A stretch of DNA of 64,000 bases from a bacterium OM1 bin76 (GTDB taxonomy: Bacteria > Actinomycetota > Acidimicrobiia > Spongiisociales > ZC4RG35), in assembly GCA_002238785.1 (NCBI GenBank), contig MPNA01000004.1, forward strand, positions 1-64,000, written 5' to 3'. Below are positions 18,740 through 27,861 of the stretch, in pieces (position 1 is the first letter of the stretch; each line of letters begins with the position of its first letter). The translations under genes and the position numbers were made by a program. Below the pieces are notes generated by a model, which was not told the origin of the DNA, made no database searches, and worked only from the letters and a program-made list of their open reading frames with translations.

Positions 18740-20141
18740 CCCCCTCGCTGTCCAACTGGGCCAGTTCGCCCACCAACAGGCGGAGGCTGGCGTGCCTTCG
18801 GAGTTGGTTCCCGATGTGATCGACCGGATCGTGGATCTGGTGGGGGTGGCGCTGGGCGCTCTGGGAGACCCCACCACCGAGGCCGTGGCACGCACCGTGG
18901 AAAGCTGGGGAGGTCGGGGCAATGCCACCGCCTTCGGATCGGGCGCCAAACTTCCCGCTCCCCAAGCCGCTCTCATAAACGGCGCCTTGGCTCATGCACT
19001 GGACTTCGACGACACCCATCTGCCTTCCATCGTTCACCCGTCCTCCTCCATCATTCCGGCTTCCATTGCCGCAGCCGAAGAGTGCTCATCCACCCCCGAG
19101 GAATTGATAACGGCAGTGGCCCTGGGTCTGGAAGCCTGCGTCAGGTTGGGGATGGCCAGTTACGACCAAGAAGCCAGAAATCACGTCTTCTTCGACCGGG
19201 GACTGCACGCCACCAGCATTCTGGGCGCCTTGGGGTCAGCTTTGTCGGCGGCCGTTCTCTACCGCCTGAGAGCCGAAGGCATCACCCATGCCCTGGGAGT
19301 TGCTTCCAGCATGGGCGCGGGACTGCTTGAGGCCAACCGCACCGGAGGCACCGTCAAGCGCCTCCACAACGGATGGGCCGCCCACGCCGGAATCTGTGCC
19401 GCCCAATTGGTTGCGGCCGGGATCACCGGACCACCCACCGTTTTGGAAGGACGATTCGGTCTATTGCAGGCCTTCTCGGGAGACAGGTGGTGGCCGGATC
19501 CGGTGGTGGACCGGCTGGGAGAGCACTGGGAGTTCCGGCGAGTCTTCTACAAGCCTTACCCCACCAACCATTTCACCCATGCCGGAATCGATGCCGCTCT
19601 GGCACTTCGCCACCGCGGCATCCAGCTATCGGAAGTAGCTTCCATTGAGCTGGGAGTCCCCGAGCCCACGCTGCGGACCATCGCCGAACCACCTGCCGAG
19701 AAGGCCGCTCCCCCCACCCCTTACGCGGCGAAGTTCAGCGGACCGTTCACCGTGGCCTCCGCCCTGTTGGGCGGAGGCGGACTGGGAGTGGGCCACGATG
19801 ACTTCACTCCCGAAACCGTCGCCGATGCGCAGCGCCTCCGTTTGGCTGGGATGGTCACCTGCCAAGCCGACCCGGTGTCTTCCAACCGATTCCCACTCTC
19901 CTTTGGAGGAGTGCTACGGCTGAACATGAAAGACGGCGCCACCGTCGAGCACCGAACCGAAGAGAGCCGGGGTGGGCAACTCCACCCCCTGTCTCAAGAT
20001 GACCTGGACCTCAAGTTCCTCGACAATGTTTCCCGTTCGTTCGGCTCTACGCGGGCGGAAGAGATTCTGGCCTCCCTTCGCGCATTTCCCCAGGCCACCG
20101 ACATCTCCTCCAACCTGGAGCAGATGGTCAGGCAGGTCTAA
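18720..20141 (+). CDS. MmgE/PrpD family protein
   Basis: 473 residues from a TTG at 18720 (another TTG lies at 18726); the 5' end overlaps the cyclase gene by 20 bases. The family includes 2-methylcitrate dehydratase PrpD and cis-aconitate decarboxylase. Typical features are HALDFDDTHLPSIVHPSSSIIPA near residue 95, then SMGAGLLEANRTGG and FKPYP-like KPYPTNHFTHAGIDAAL. No methylcitrate synthase is near, so a methylcitrate-cycle role is unsupported. As third gene after the CoA-transferase it probably dehydrates or isomerises a hydroxy acid. Confidence 0.88.
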   Translation: MPLSSTDPLAVQLGQFAHQQAEAGVPSELVPDVIDRIVDLVGVALGALGDPTTEAVARTVESWGGRGNATAFGSGAKLPAPQAALINGALAHALDFDDTHLPSIVHPSSSIIPASIAAAEECSSTPEELITAVALGLEACVRLGMASYDQEARNHVFFDRGLHATSILGALGSALSAAVLYRLRAEGITHALGVASSMGAGLLEANRTGGTVKRLHNGWAAHAGICAAQLVAAGITGPPTVLEGRFGLLQAFSGDRWWPDPVVDRLGEHWEFRRVFYKPYPTNHFTHAGIDAALALRHRGIQLSEVASIELGVPEPTLRTIAEPPAEKAAPPTPYAAKFSGPFTVASALLGGGGLGVGHDDFTPETVADAQRLRLAGMVTCQADPVSSNRFPLSFGGVLRLNMKDGATVEHRTEESRGGQLHPLSQDDLDLKFLDNVSRSFGSTRAEEILASLRAFPQATDISSNLEQMVRQV

Positions 20142-20189
20142 TCGACTGGAGATGGAACATCTTCAACTCCCGGGAGGAGAATGCAGACC

Positions 20190-21011
20190 TCAGTTGATGA
20201 GGATGCGGGCGCGGCGAACTACCGCTTCGTCGACCATCTTTCCCTGGTCATCTAGGATGGCGCCCCTGCCCTCGGCCAAGGCTTGGTCGTAAGTATCCAC
20301 CAGTAGGCGTGCTGTTTCGAGTTCTTCTTGCGAGGGCGTGAAAACCTCGTTGATCACCGGCACTTGGGCGGGGTGGATGGCAGAGCGGGACGAGAAGCCG
20401 CATCGTTTGAGGTGCAGGGTCGATTTTCTCAGTCCGTCGAGGTCACGAATGGCAGTCCATACCGGACCGTTGGGCCCGGGAAGTTCGGCGGCGGCAGCAG
20501 CCCACACCAAGCGGGATCGGACCGGGTGCCACAGCACGGGATCCCCTTGATAGTCCACACCCAGATCGGCGGCGAGATCTTCCTCTCCGATCGCCAACCC
20601 GGTAACCCGGGGGTGCCTGGCAATGGAGAGCACCTCCCACAGGCCCTGGGCACTCTCGATAAGAGCAACCAACTCCACAGATAGGAACCCCATCCGTTTG
20701 CACCGCTCCGTGACGTTCTCGATGGCCTGGGAAGTTGCCTTCGGTATCACCAGGGTCTGGATCCCGGCGCCGGACAAAGCCGCCAGGTCGGCTTCCTGGT
20801 CGTCCTGTTCACTGTTGACCCGAACGCAGAGTCTCGCTCCTCCAGCCTCCAACTCGGGAATGGCTTCCTGGATGGTTAGCCGAGCACTGACTTTGGCACT
20901 GGGCGCCACCGCGTCCTCCAGATCGAGAATCAACATGTCCGCTCCCCGGGTGGGCGCCTTGGCCAGCATTGAAGGCCGGTCGCCTGGTACGTAGAGAAAG
21001 CTTCGGATCAT
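20190..21011 (-). CDS. HpcH/HpaI aldolase/citrate lyase beta subunit family (CitE-like)
   Basis: 273 residues. CitE-like lyases cleave malyl-, methylmalyl-, citramalyl- or citryl-CoA in a Mg-dependent retro-aldol reaction. Visible are RSFLYVPGDRP at the start, ILDLEDAVAPSAK with metal-binding acidic residues, RVNS, ALIESAQGL and AIGEEDLAADLG. A stand-alone citE without citD/citF argues against citrate lyase and for an acyl-CoA lyase. It lies 31 bp downstream of the acyl-CoA dehydrogenase homologue and converges on the PrpD-family gene. Products could be glyoxylate or pyruvate plus an acyl-CoA. Confidence 0.9.
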   Translation of the reverse strand: MIRSFLYVPGDRPSMLAKAPTRGADMLILDLEDAVAPSAKVSARLTIQEAIPELEAGGARLCVRVNSEQDDQEADLAALSGAGIQTLVIPKATSQAIENVTERCKRMGFLSVELVALIESAQGLWEVLSIARHPRVTGLAIGEEDLAADLGVDYQGDPVLWHPVRSRLVWAAAAAELPGPNGPVWTAIRDLDGLRKSTLHLKRCGFSSRSAIHPAQVPVINEVFTPSQEELETARLLVDTYDQALAEGRGAILDDQGKMVDEAVVRRARILIN

Positions 21012-21042
21012 TGCCGGTCCGATCTCGCGGCGTGGTGGGTGG

Positions 21043-22290
21043 TCAGCCGCCCGGCATGGGGTCGAAGTCCATGCCCAGTTCGGCTTTCCCGAGATGTTCC
21101 TCCATCTCCGGCGCCTTGAAGATGATGGCTGACTGTGCCATCAGGTCGCGGTACATCCGCTCGTAAGGAGCCACGGCCACTATCCCATGGGCCCCGGCCA
21201 GTCGGAAGGACTCTTTGGCCACCTCTTCGGTCATCCGCCGCACATGGTAAAGAGCCATCAGGCTAATCCAGGCCCGCTGCTCCTGCGGATAGTGCGGATC
21301 GGAGAGCTTGGCGGCGATGTCGTACAGCACCGTTCTGGCCGAACGAACCCAAAAGCTCATTCTCCCGTAGGTGGACTGTGCCCATCCCACGTCGGCTCGG
21401 GTCAGAGGTTTCTGGCCCTTGATCGCCACCGCGATTCCTCCTTTGCGTTTGCGCAGGAACCCGGCCATGTAGTCCAGGATCCGGCGGCAGTGCCCCACCT
21501 GCATCCCACCGGCGGAGAGATTGAGCAGACCGAAGGCCATGTTCTGCACCTCTCCCTCGTCGTCGGTGAAAGTGGCTTGAGGCTGATCGAGATCCCGCAC
21601 GATGGTGTAGCGGTCGGGCACGAAAGCATTCTCGATGGTCACCGAATTGGTGGCCGTTCCCCGCAACCCCATGGCGTTCCAGTCGTCGTTGATGGTCATT
21701 CCGGGCGTCCCCACCGGAACGAACAGCACCAGGAGCCTGCGTCCCTGCAACTCGCCTTCCTCGTCCACAACCGAGCCGATGGTTCCCACATAGCTGGCCC
21801 CGTCCGAGTTTGTGGCGAATCCCACCCGGCCATTTCCGAGCCACCCTCCGTCCACGCGGCGAAATCTGGCCCCGACCTTGGTCACATCCAACTCATCCGA
21901 TGGCGCCGAAGCGGCGCCACAGAACATCGACTGGTTCTCGGCGCAGTCCCTGAGCAAAGCCGCCATGTTCTTGTCGCCGAAGGCGTACGGACCGATCAGG
22001 TCAAGCGCCGACCAGTGCATGTTGGTGCATGCTGCGGAGACGGGGTCGCCGTATGCGATCACCTCCGCCACTTTGGTGCGGGTGGCGATGTTGTGGCCGG
22101 GTCCTCCGAACTGGGGATGGATGGCCATGGAAGGCACCCCAACCGTCTTCAACGCTGCCATGTTCTCGAACGGATAGCGCGATTCCCGGTCGTTTCGGGC
22201 AGCCCTTCCAAAGAAATCTCCCTCGACAACTACCTTCTCAACGCGCTTCACATAGTCATGGTCAATCATGTCAGGACTCTCCGTCGTCAT
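21043..22290 (-). CDS. Acyl-CoA dehydrogenase family flavoprotein
   Basis: 415 residues from ATG 22290 (MTTESPDMID); an upstream in-frame extension to 22458 is mostly intergenic and was rejected. The fold is ACAD-like, with NMHWSALDLIGPYAFGD, a middle domain with WLGNGRVGFATNSDGASYVGT and NDDWNAMGLRGTATNSVTIENAFVP, and a helical C-terminal domain ending RLAGAHGIVAVAPYERMYRDLMA. The usual YEGT catalytic-glutamate motif near the C-terminus is absent. This points to a group I ACAD with Glu elsewhere, or a flavin monooxygenase-type relative (DszC/HpaB-like). It is followed by the CitE-like gene on the same strand. Confidence 0.85.
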   Translation of the reverse strand: MTTESPDMIDHDYVKRVEKVVVEGDFFGRAARNDRESRYPFENMAALKTVGVPSMAIHPQFGGPGHNIATRTKVAEVIAYGDPVSAACTNMHWSALDLIGPYAFGDKNMAALLRDCAENQSMFCGAASAPSDELDVTKVGARFRRVDGGWLGNGRVGFATNSDGASYVGTIGSVVDEEGELQGRRLLVLFVPVGTPGMTINDDWNAMGLRGTATNSVTIENAFVPDRYTIVRDLDQPQATFTDDEGEVQNMAFGLLNLSAGGMQVGHCRRILDYMAGFLRKRKGGIAVAIKGQKPLTRADVGWAQSTYGRMSFWVRSARTVLYDIAAKLSDPHYPQEQRAWISLMALYHVRRMTEEVAKESFRLAGAHGIVAVAPYERMYRDLMAQSAIIFKAPEMEEHLGKAELGMDFDPMPGG

Positions 22291-22456
22291 ACTCACCGAG
22301 ATAAGAATAACCCACCATGCGCCTGTGAGGCACAATCGGTGTGACCATCTGGAATCCTTCCCGTGCCGTCGAAAATCGGGGGCCTGCCGATTAGATGGGC
22401 CACCTGAAACGGCCATCCGAAGCGACAGCCTTTCCCGATGGGCGGAACACAACAGC

Positions 22457-22815
22457 ATGACTGAACCACCAATGGTTGACGTGGCGGTGGTGGGCAGCGG
22501 CCCGTCCGGGCTGATTCTTGCTCGCCGCCTGGCCCGAACGAAGGCGAGCTTCCAGATCTACGAGGGTCAGCCCGACTTGGGCGGGACCTGGAACAGTGAC
22601 GCGCCGGGTTCGCCCATATATGAGTCTGCCCACTTCATCTCTTCCAAGACCCTGTCGGGATTCCCGGGATTCCCGATGCCCGACGACCTTCCGCACTATC
22701 CAAATCACCGCCAAGTGCTCTACCCCACCGCCGTGAACACACCGATGCTGGAGGGAGAGGCCCGATTGGGAAGCGCCTTCAACTTCCTAAGCCGGGTCCT
22801 GACGGTTGAAAAGTG
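22457..22815 (+). pseudogene. Flavin-containing monooxygenase, N-terminal remnant
   Basis: From ATG 22457 the product begins MTEPPMVDVAVVGSGPSGL, an FAD-binding GxGxxG motif, then YEGQPDLGGTWN, then YESAHFISSKTLSGFPGFPMP and HYPNHRQVL. This is a normal start of an FMO/Baeyer-Villiger type enzyme. After HRQVL the expected sequence is missing and only TVEKWQ, resembling a later FMO segment, follows before the frame drifts. About 120 of roughly 450 residues remain. It is divergent from the ACAD-family gene. I regard it as decayed with an internal deletion and a frameshift near 22815. Confidence 0.65.
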
Positions 22816-23013
22816 GCAGATGTCTACGAGCGGGCTCTCGACAAGCTGTAATTGGAGATCTACGTCCCCTACCACGAAAGCCTCTCCGCCCGCGCGGCGC
22901 TGTGGACGCCCAGCTTGATCCCCCGGGTCCTACCCTTCTTCAATCGCATCGGAGAACGGGGCCGCGCCAAGTACCTTCAAAGCCTGTCCCGGGATAACGC
23001 AGAATCTGAATAG
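22816..23013 (+). pseudogene. Unrecognised coding remnant with internal stop
   Basis: In the frame that continues after the FMO fragment, translation gives ADVYERALDKL, a TAA at 22849-22851, then LEIYVPYHESLSARAALW, TPSLIPRVLPFFNRIGERG and RAKYLQSLSRDNAESE before TAG at 23011. The composition looks like real protein, but I do not recognise the family. The internal stop and position after the FMO fragment suggest the decayed tail of that gene or of a deleted neighbour. Confidence 0.35.
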
Positions 23014-23077
23014 ATCAACGCAATCCCGGGAAGGGGCCTTTGCCCAATTCAGGAGGGTGCTTGAAGCAGGCTCCGCG

Positions 23078-24373
23078 TTAGTTGAACTGCATCTCCTCGG
23101 TTGAGCCCACCAACGCCAGGGTTGAAGCGCGCCCGCCAGTCACAACCTGGGTGACCCGGTCGAAATAGCCCGCTCCGACCTCCGCCTGATGTTTGGTGGC
23201 GGTGTAGCCGTGGACCTCGGACGCGAACTCCCGGTTCTGAAGCCTGCTGTAAGCAGCCATGCCTTCGGCGCCATAGGCCCGGGCGAGATCGAAGGTGTGG
23301 TAGTTGACCGAGTGCCAACCAGCCAGCGTGATGAACTGGAACTTGTATCCCAACTCGGCGAGGTCATCCTGGAATCGGGCAATCTCATCGTTGCTGAGAT
23401 GCTGTCTCCAGTTGAAGGACGGCGAGCAGTTGTAGGCCAGCAACTTCCCGGGGAACTTGGCATGGATGGCTTCCGCGAACCGCGCCGCATCCTGCAGGTC
23501 CGGTTCGGGGGTCTCACACCACAGGATGTCTGCATACGGGGCGTATGCCAGCGATCGCTCTATGGCGGCCTCCATGCCGCCTCGCACGAGGTGGTAGCCC
23601 TCGGCGGTGCGCTCACCCGTGATGAACCGATGATCCCGCTCGTCGACGTCGCTCATCAGCAAGGTGGCGTCCCGGGCGTCGGTCCGAGCCATCAGGACGG
23701 TGGGAACGTCCAGCACGTCTGCCGCCAACCGAGCGGCGGTCAGCGTGCGGATGAACTGGGAGGTGGGCACCAGGACCTTGCCGCCCATGTGTCCGCACTT
23801 CTTCTCCGACGCCAGTTGGTCCTCGAAGTGGACACCCGCGGCGCCCGCTTCGATCATGGATTTCATCAATTCGTAGCTGTGGATGGGGCCACCGAAACCG
23901 GCCTCCGCATCGGCGACGATTGGAGCAAACCAATGGGGGCCGTGCTCGCCGTTGAGGTGAGCGACCTGGTCGGCGCGCATCAGAGCGCTGTTGATGCGCC
24001 TGATCAAAGTCGGCACACTGTTGGACGGATAGAGGCTCTGGTCGGGATAGGTCTGCCCCGCCAGGTTGGCGTCGGCAGCCACCTGCCACCCGCTCAGATA
24101 GATGGCTTGCAGCCCCGCCTTGACCATCTGCACCGCCTGGGAGCCGGTCAGGGCTCCAAAGGTGCGGATAAAGGGCTCGGTGTGGAGGAGATTCCACAAC
24201 CTTTCGGCGCCGGCTCGGGCAACAGTGTGCTCGATCTGCAGCGAACCCCGCAGCGACAGCACGTCCTGGGGGGAGTAAGCGCGCTGTATTCCTTGCTGCC
24301 GCTCCTCGAAATCCCAGCGGACCTGGAGGTCGCCTACTACAGCAGCAAACCCGTTGTGGCCATTAATCGACAT
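23078..24373 (-). CDS. aceA: Isocitrate lyase
   Basis: 431 residues from ATG 24373 with AAAGGAGG upstream. It splits isocitrate into glyoxylate and succinate, the first step of the glyoxylate shunt. The active-site loop KKCGHMGGK is present, as are [38 protein letters not shown] and YNCSPSFNW. The KKCGH motif separates it from methylisocitrate lyase. No malate synthase is in the window. It is divergent from a LysR regulator, and the gap contains a 12-bp direct repeat that may be the operator. Confidence 0.97.
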   Translation of the reverse strand: MSINGHNGFAAVVGDLQVRWDFEERQQGIQRAYSPQDVLSLRGSLQIEHTVARAGAERLWNLLHTEPFIRTFGALTGSQAVQMVKAGLQAIYLSGWQVAADANLAGQTYPDQSLYPSNSVPTLIRRINSALMRADQVAHLNGEHGPHWFAPIVADAEAGFGGPIHSYELMKSMIEAGAAGVHFEDQLASEKKCGHMGGKVLVPTSQFIRTLTAARLAADVLDVPTVLMARTDARDATLLMSDVDERDHRFITGERTAEGYHLVRGGMEAAIERSLAYAPYADILWCETPEPDLQDAARFAEAIHAKFPGKLLAYNCSPSFNWRQHLSNDEIARFQDDLAELGYKFQFITLAGWHSVNYHTFDLARAYGAEGMAAYSRLQNREFASEVHGYTATKHQAEVGAGYFDRVTQVVTGGRASTLALVGSTEEMQFN

Positions 24374-24503
24374 GATGATCGTCCTCCTTTGGCGTTGCAG
24401 GGTTCGGCTGTTTGAACTACGCGCCGGGGATCGTCACCTTCGGGGTAAGGCCCATATGATGCAGCGACTCTTCAGCGCGTTGAGGAAAGTGTGCTCCAAT
24501 TCA

Positions 24504-24547
24504 AGTGATAGGACAAGTCCCTAATTTCATATCAGAGTGATAGGTCA
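24504..24547. promoter_or_regulatory. Direct repeat in the aceA-lysR gap, candidate LysR operator
   Basis: AGTGATAGGACA at 24504-24515 and AGTGATAGGTCA at 24536-24547 match at 11 of 12 positions and start 32 bp apart, about three helical turns. The surrounding DNA is AT-rich for this genome, and the second copy ends 28 bases before the LysR start. The spacing suits two LysR dimers on one face of the helix. The first copy overlaps a GGAC/GTCC palindrome. Confidence 0.5.
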
Positions 24548-24575
24548 TGCCTATACTTCCACAGGGCGGGACGCT

Positions 24576-25490
24576 ATGGAACTTTCACAACTCCAATCAT
24601 TCATCGAGGCGGCCAACTCGGGCAGCTTTCGCGGGGCAGCCCGCGCCATGTATCTGAGCCAGCCATCCCTGAGCGGGCGGATCCGAGCCCTGGAGCGGGA
24701 GTTGCGGACTCCTCTCTTCCATCGCCTGGGCCGGGGCGTACGGCTAACTGAAGCCGGCGAAGCATTTCGACCCTTTGTCGAACAGGCACTCGAGACGCTC
24801 GACAATGGAAAGGAGGCCGTCCGCAACACGCAGGAGTCCCAACGGCGGACCATCACCATCGGGTCGGCCCGGATCATCGGGACTTACATACTCCCCCCCA
24901 CCCTGGAGCGCTTCCAGCGCCGCTACCCCGGGGTGGCGGCTCGCATCCGCACCGGACGGTCATCCGACGTCATAGGAATGGTGGCAAACGGTGTGGTGGA
25001 CATAGGCCTGTCAAGAGGTCTTGACCATCCGGAGGTGTTCTCCATACACCTGTACGACGAACCGATCGTGCTCGCCACCTATCCCGATCATCCCTTCGCC
25101 GAGCGGGGATACGCCTACATCTGGGAAGTGGCTCGACAACCCCTCATTCTCTACGATCCCAGTTCCACGTACTTCCTGCTCATCAATCAAGCTTGTCGCG
25201 AAGCAGGGATCGTCCCCCAGATCGAGACGATGCTGGACAACATCGAAGCCACCAAGCGAATGGTGGCGCTGGGACTCGGCATCTCCTTTCTGCCCCACAG
25301 CGCCATCCTCAGTGAAATCGAACAAGGCACCCTTAGATACATCGAGTTGCAGGGCGATCAGCATGTGCACCTGCCGACCCATGTACTGGTGCGACGAGCC
25401 CAGCACTACAGTGCCCCCCTCCTTGACTTCTTGAGACTCCTGCGGGAAATCTACGGTTGCGACATCTCTGAAATCGTGGAGAACCCTTGA
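24576..25490 (+). CDS. LysR-family transcriptional regulator
   Basis: 304 residues from ATG 24576 (MELSQLQSFIEAANSGSF); a longer in-frame start at 24537 would add 13 unsupported residues overlapping the repeat region. The N-terminal helix-turn-helix contains GAARAMYLSQPSLSGRIRALE, and the effector domain from about 92 has TITIGSARIIGTYILPP, DIGLSRG and MVALGLGISFLP. It is divergent from isocitrate lyase, so control of the glyoxylate shunt and of itself is likely. Similarity in pattern to CysB/CbbR-type proteins is general only; the ligand is unknown. Confidence 0.92.
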   Translation: MELSQLQSFIEAANSGSFRGAARAMYLSQPSLSGRIRALERELRTPLFHRLGRGVRLTEAGEAFRPFVEQALETLDNGKEAVRNTQESQRRTITIGSARIIGTYILPPTLERFQRRYPGVAARIRTGRSSDVIGMVANGVVDIGLSRGLDHPEVFSIHLYDEPIVLATYPDHPFAERGYAYIWEVARQPLILYDPSSTYFLLINQACREAGIVPQIETMLDNIEATKRMVALGLGISFLPHSAILSEIEQGTLRYIELQGDQHVHLPTHVLVRRAQHYSAPLLDFLRLLREIYGCDISEIVENP

Positions 25491-25536
25491 TTCCCCGGGT
25501 CATTTCCGTCTCGGTCAACCAGTACGCTCTGCCTTG

Positions 25537-26268
25537 ATGTCGGCTTATCGTGCAGTCGTTACCGGCGCCTCGGGCGCCATCGGCTCGGCCTGCGTGCGCC
25601 TGCTCGCAGAGCGCGGATGGCAGATCACCGGGATCGATGTGGCCGATCCTCCATCCGATCTCGAGTCTGTCTCGTGGCACATGGCCGATGTCCGCGATCG
25701 GGAGGCGTTGGGCAAGGTGGCGGAGCAATACGGACCGGTGAAGTTGCTCATCAACGGCGCCGGTTTCGGAGACCGGGCACCCGCCGCCGAGATGACCGTG
25801 CATCAGTGGCAGAGCGTGCTCGATGTCTGCCTGACGGGAACCTTCATGACCTCCCAGGCTTTCTATCCCAACCTGTGCGACGCCCACGGAGCCGTGGTGA
25901 TGAATATCGCCTCCCTTGCCGCGCAACGGGCCTGCGCGTTGCACGCCAACTACTGCGCCGCCAAAGCAGGGGTCGAGTCGCTTACGCAGGTGCTGGCGCT
26001 GGAATGGGCCGCCGACCAGATCCGGGTGATAGCGGTGAGCCCGGGAGTGGTGAACACCCCCATCGTCCGTGAGAACATGGCGCCCGGCTCGGAACGGGAA
26101 AAAGCCATCATCGACATGACTCCCCTGGGTCGCCTATTCGGACCAAAAGAACTGGCGCGGCTGATCCTGGCGTATTCCTCCGACGACTTCTCCCACGTAA
26201 CCGGCGCCACCCTGGTAGCCGACGGAGGCTTCGCCACCGCAGGCGGACTCCCCCAGTTCTACGACTAG
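25537..26268 (+). CDS. Short-chain dehydrogenase/reductase
   Basis: 243 residues from ATG 25537 (a TTG directly before it is an alternative). NAD(P)-binding TGASGAIGSACVRLL is followed by DVRD, NGAGF and the active site with Ser in NIASLA and YCAAKAG (Tyr and Lys both present). The C-terminus has VSPGVVNTPIV and DGGFATAGG. This is a classical SDR, full length, with an intact catalytic set. It follows LysR by 46 bp on the same strand. Substrate is unknown; it is not one of the close paralogue trio at 43-47 kb. Confidence 0.88.
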   Translation: MSAYRAVVTGASGAIGSACVRLLAERGWQITGIDVADPPSDLESVSWHMADVRDREALGKVAEQYGPVKLLINGAGFGDRAPAAEMTVHQWQSVLDVCLTGTFMTSQAFYPNLCDAHGAVVMNIASLAAQRACALHANYCAAKAGVESLTQVLALEWAADQIRVIAVSPGVVNTPIVRENMAPGSEREKAIIDMTPLGRLFGPKELARLILAYSSDDFSHVTGATLVADGGFATAGGLPQFYD

Positions 26269-26347
26269 CAATACCGGTTCTTGATCCCAATCAGACCAAG
26301 CGCCATCCATTCCACCGATTCTCAGTACCTTCCCTCCCGATGGGCTT

Positions 26348-27070
<723 letters not shown>

Positions 27071-27076
27071 TTAGGT

Positions 27077-27832
27077 CTACCTCCGTCCCAGATAAATGTC
27101 GTGGACCATCTGGTTGGCGCGAATCTCGTCCGGAGTGCCTTCGGCTACAGTCAACCCCTCGTGCATTACCACCACCCGTTCGGCCACTTCCAACGCCACG
27201 TCCATGTCATGTTCGATCAGCATCAACGTGATGCTGCGATCCAGTGCCAACAGCAACTCGGTGAGCCGCTCCCGTTCGGCGCTTGACAGACCGGATGCCG
27301 GTTCGTCAAGCAGCAGCAGAGAGGGATCGGCGACCATGGCCATGGCCACTTCCAACTGCCGTTGTTCACCGTGAGAGAGGTCGGCCACCATGGAGTCCAG
27401 TTTGTCTTCCAGCCAGACTTCGGCCGCCGCCTGGCGGGCGTGGCGCCGATAGTCGTCGTCCGATCCCTTGTGAAACATCCGAAGCCGCCCCCCGCCTTTG
27501 CCTGCGGCCGCCACAAACAGATTGTCGGCCACGGTCAGGCCACCAAAAAGCCGCGTCTGCTGGTAGGTCCTGGCCACCCCCAATCCGGGACGCACCCGCG
27601 ATGGGGCGGTGCTCACATCCAGGCCATTCATGAGGACCTGCCCCTCGGTGGGAGCGAAGTCCCCGGAGATCACGTTGAACAGGGTGGTCTTTCCCGCCCC
27701 GTTCGGCCCGAGAATCCCAAGGCGTTCGCCCTGCGTGACGTCCAAATCGACGCCACGCAGGGCATGCACGCCTCCAACGATCACTTCAATTCCGCGCAGT
27801 CGCAGAATCGGAGTCCCGTTGGTCTCGTTCAT
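27077..27832 (-). CDS. livG: Branched-chain-type ABC transporter ATPase LivG
   Basis: 251 residues. Walker A LGPNGAGKTTLFNVISG, signature DLSHGEQRQLEVAMAM, Walker B LLLLDEPASGLS, and the switch histidine in LMLIEHDMDVAL. The LivG-type LSHG signature and YLGRR C-terminus support LivG over LivF. It sits between the binding protein and livF in the operon. Specificity is set by the binding protein, so the cargo is not deducible from this gene. Confidence 0.95.
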   Translation of the reverse strand: MNETNGTPILRLRGIEVIVGGVHALRGVDLDVTQGERLGILGPNGAGKTTLFNVISGDFAPTEGQVLMNGLDVSTAPSRVRPGLGVARTYQQTRLFGGLTVADNLFVAAAGKGGGRLRMFHKGSDDDYRRHARQAAAEVWLEDKLDSMVADLSHGEQRQLEVAMAMVADPSLLLLDEPASGLSSAERERLTELLLALDRSITLMLIEHDMDVALEVAERVVVMHEGLTVAEGTPDEIRANQMVHDIYLGRR

Positions 27833-27861
27833 GTTCTTACTCTGTCAGTTCCTTACTCGCC

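Noticed and set aside
18720-20141. PrpD of a methylcitrate cycle
   Set aside because: No prpB or prpC is present, and the lyase at 23078 has the KKCGH motif of isocitrate lyase, not methylisocitrate lyase.
21187-22344. Long plus-strand frame opposite the ACAD-family gene, and similar frames opposite aceA, the helicase fusion and the coxL genes
   Set aside because: All mirror the codon structure of clearly homologous genes on the other strand and show no motifs or ribosome-binding sites.
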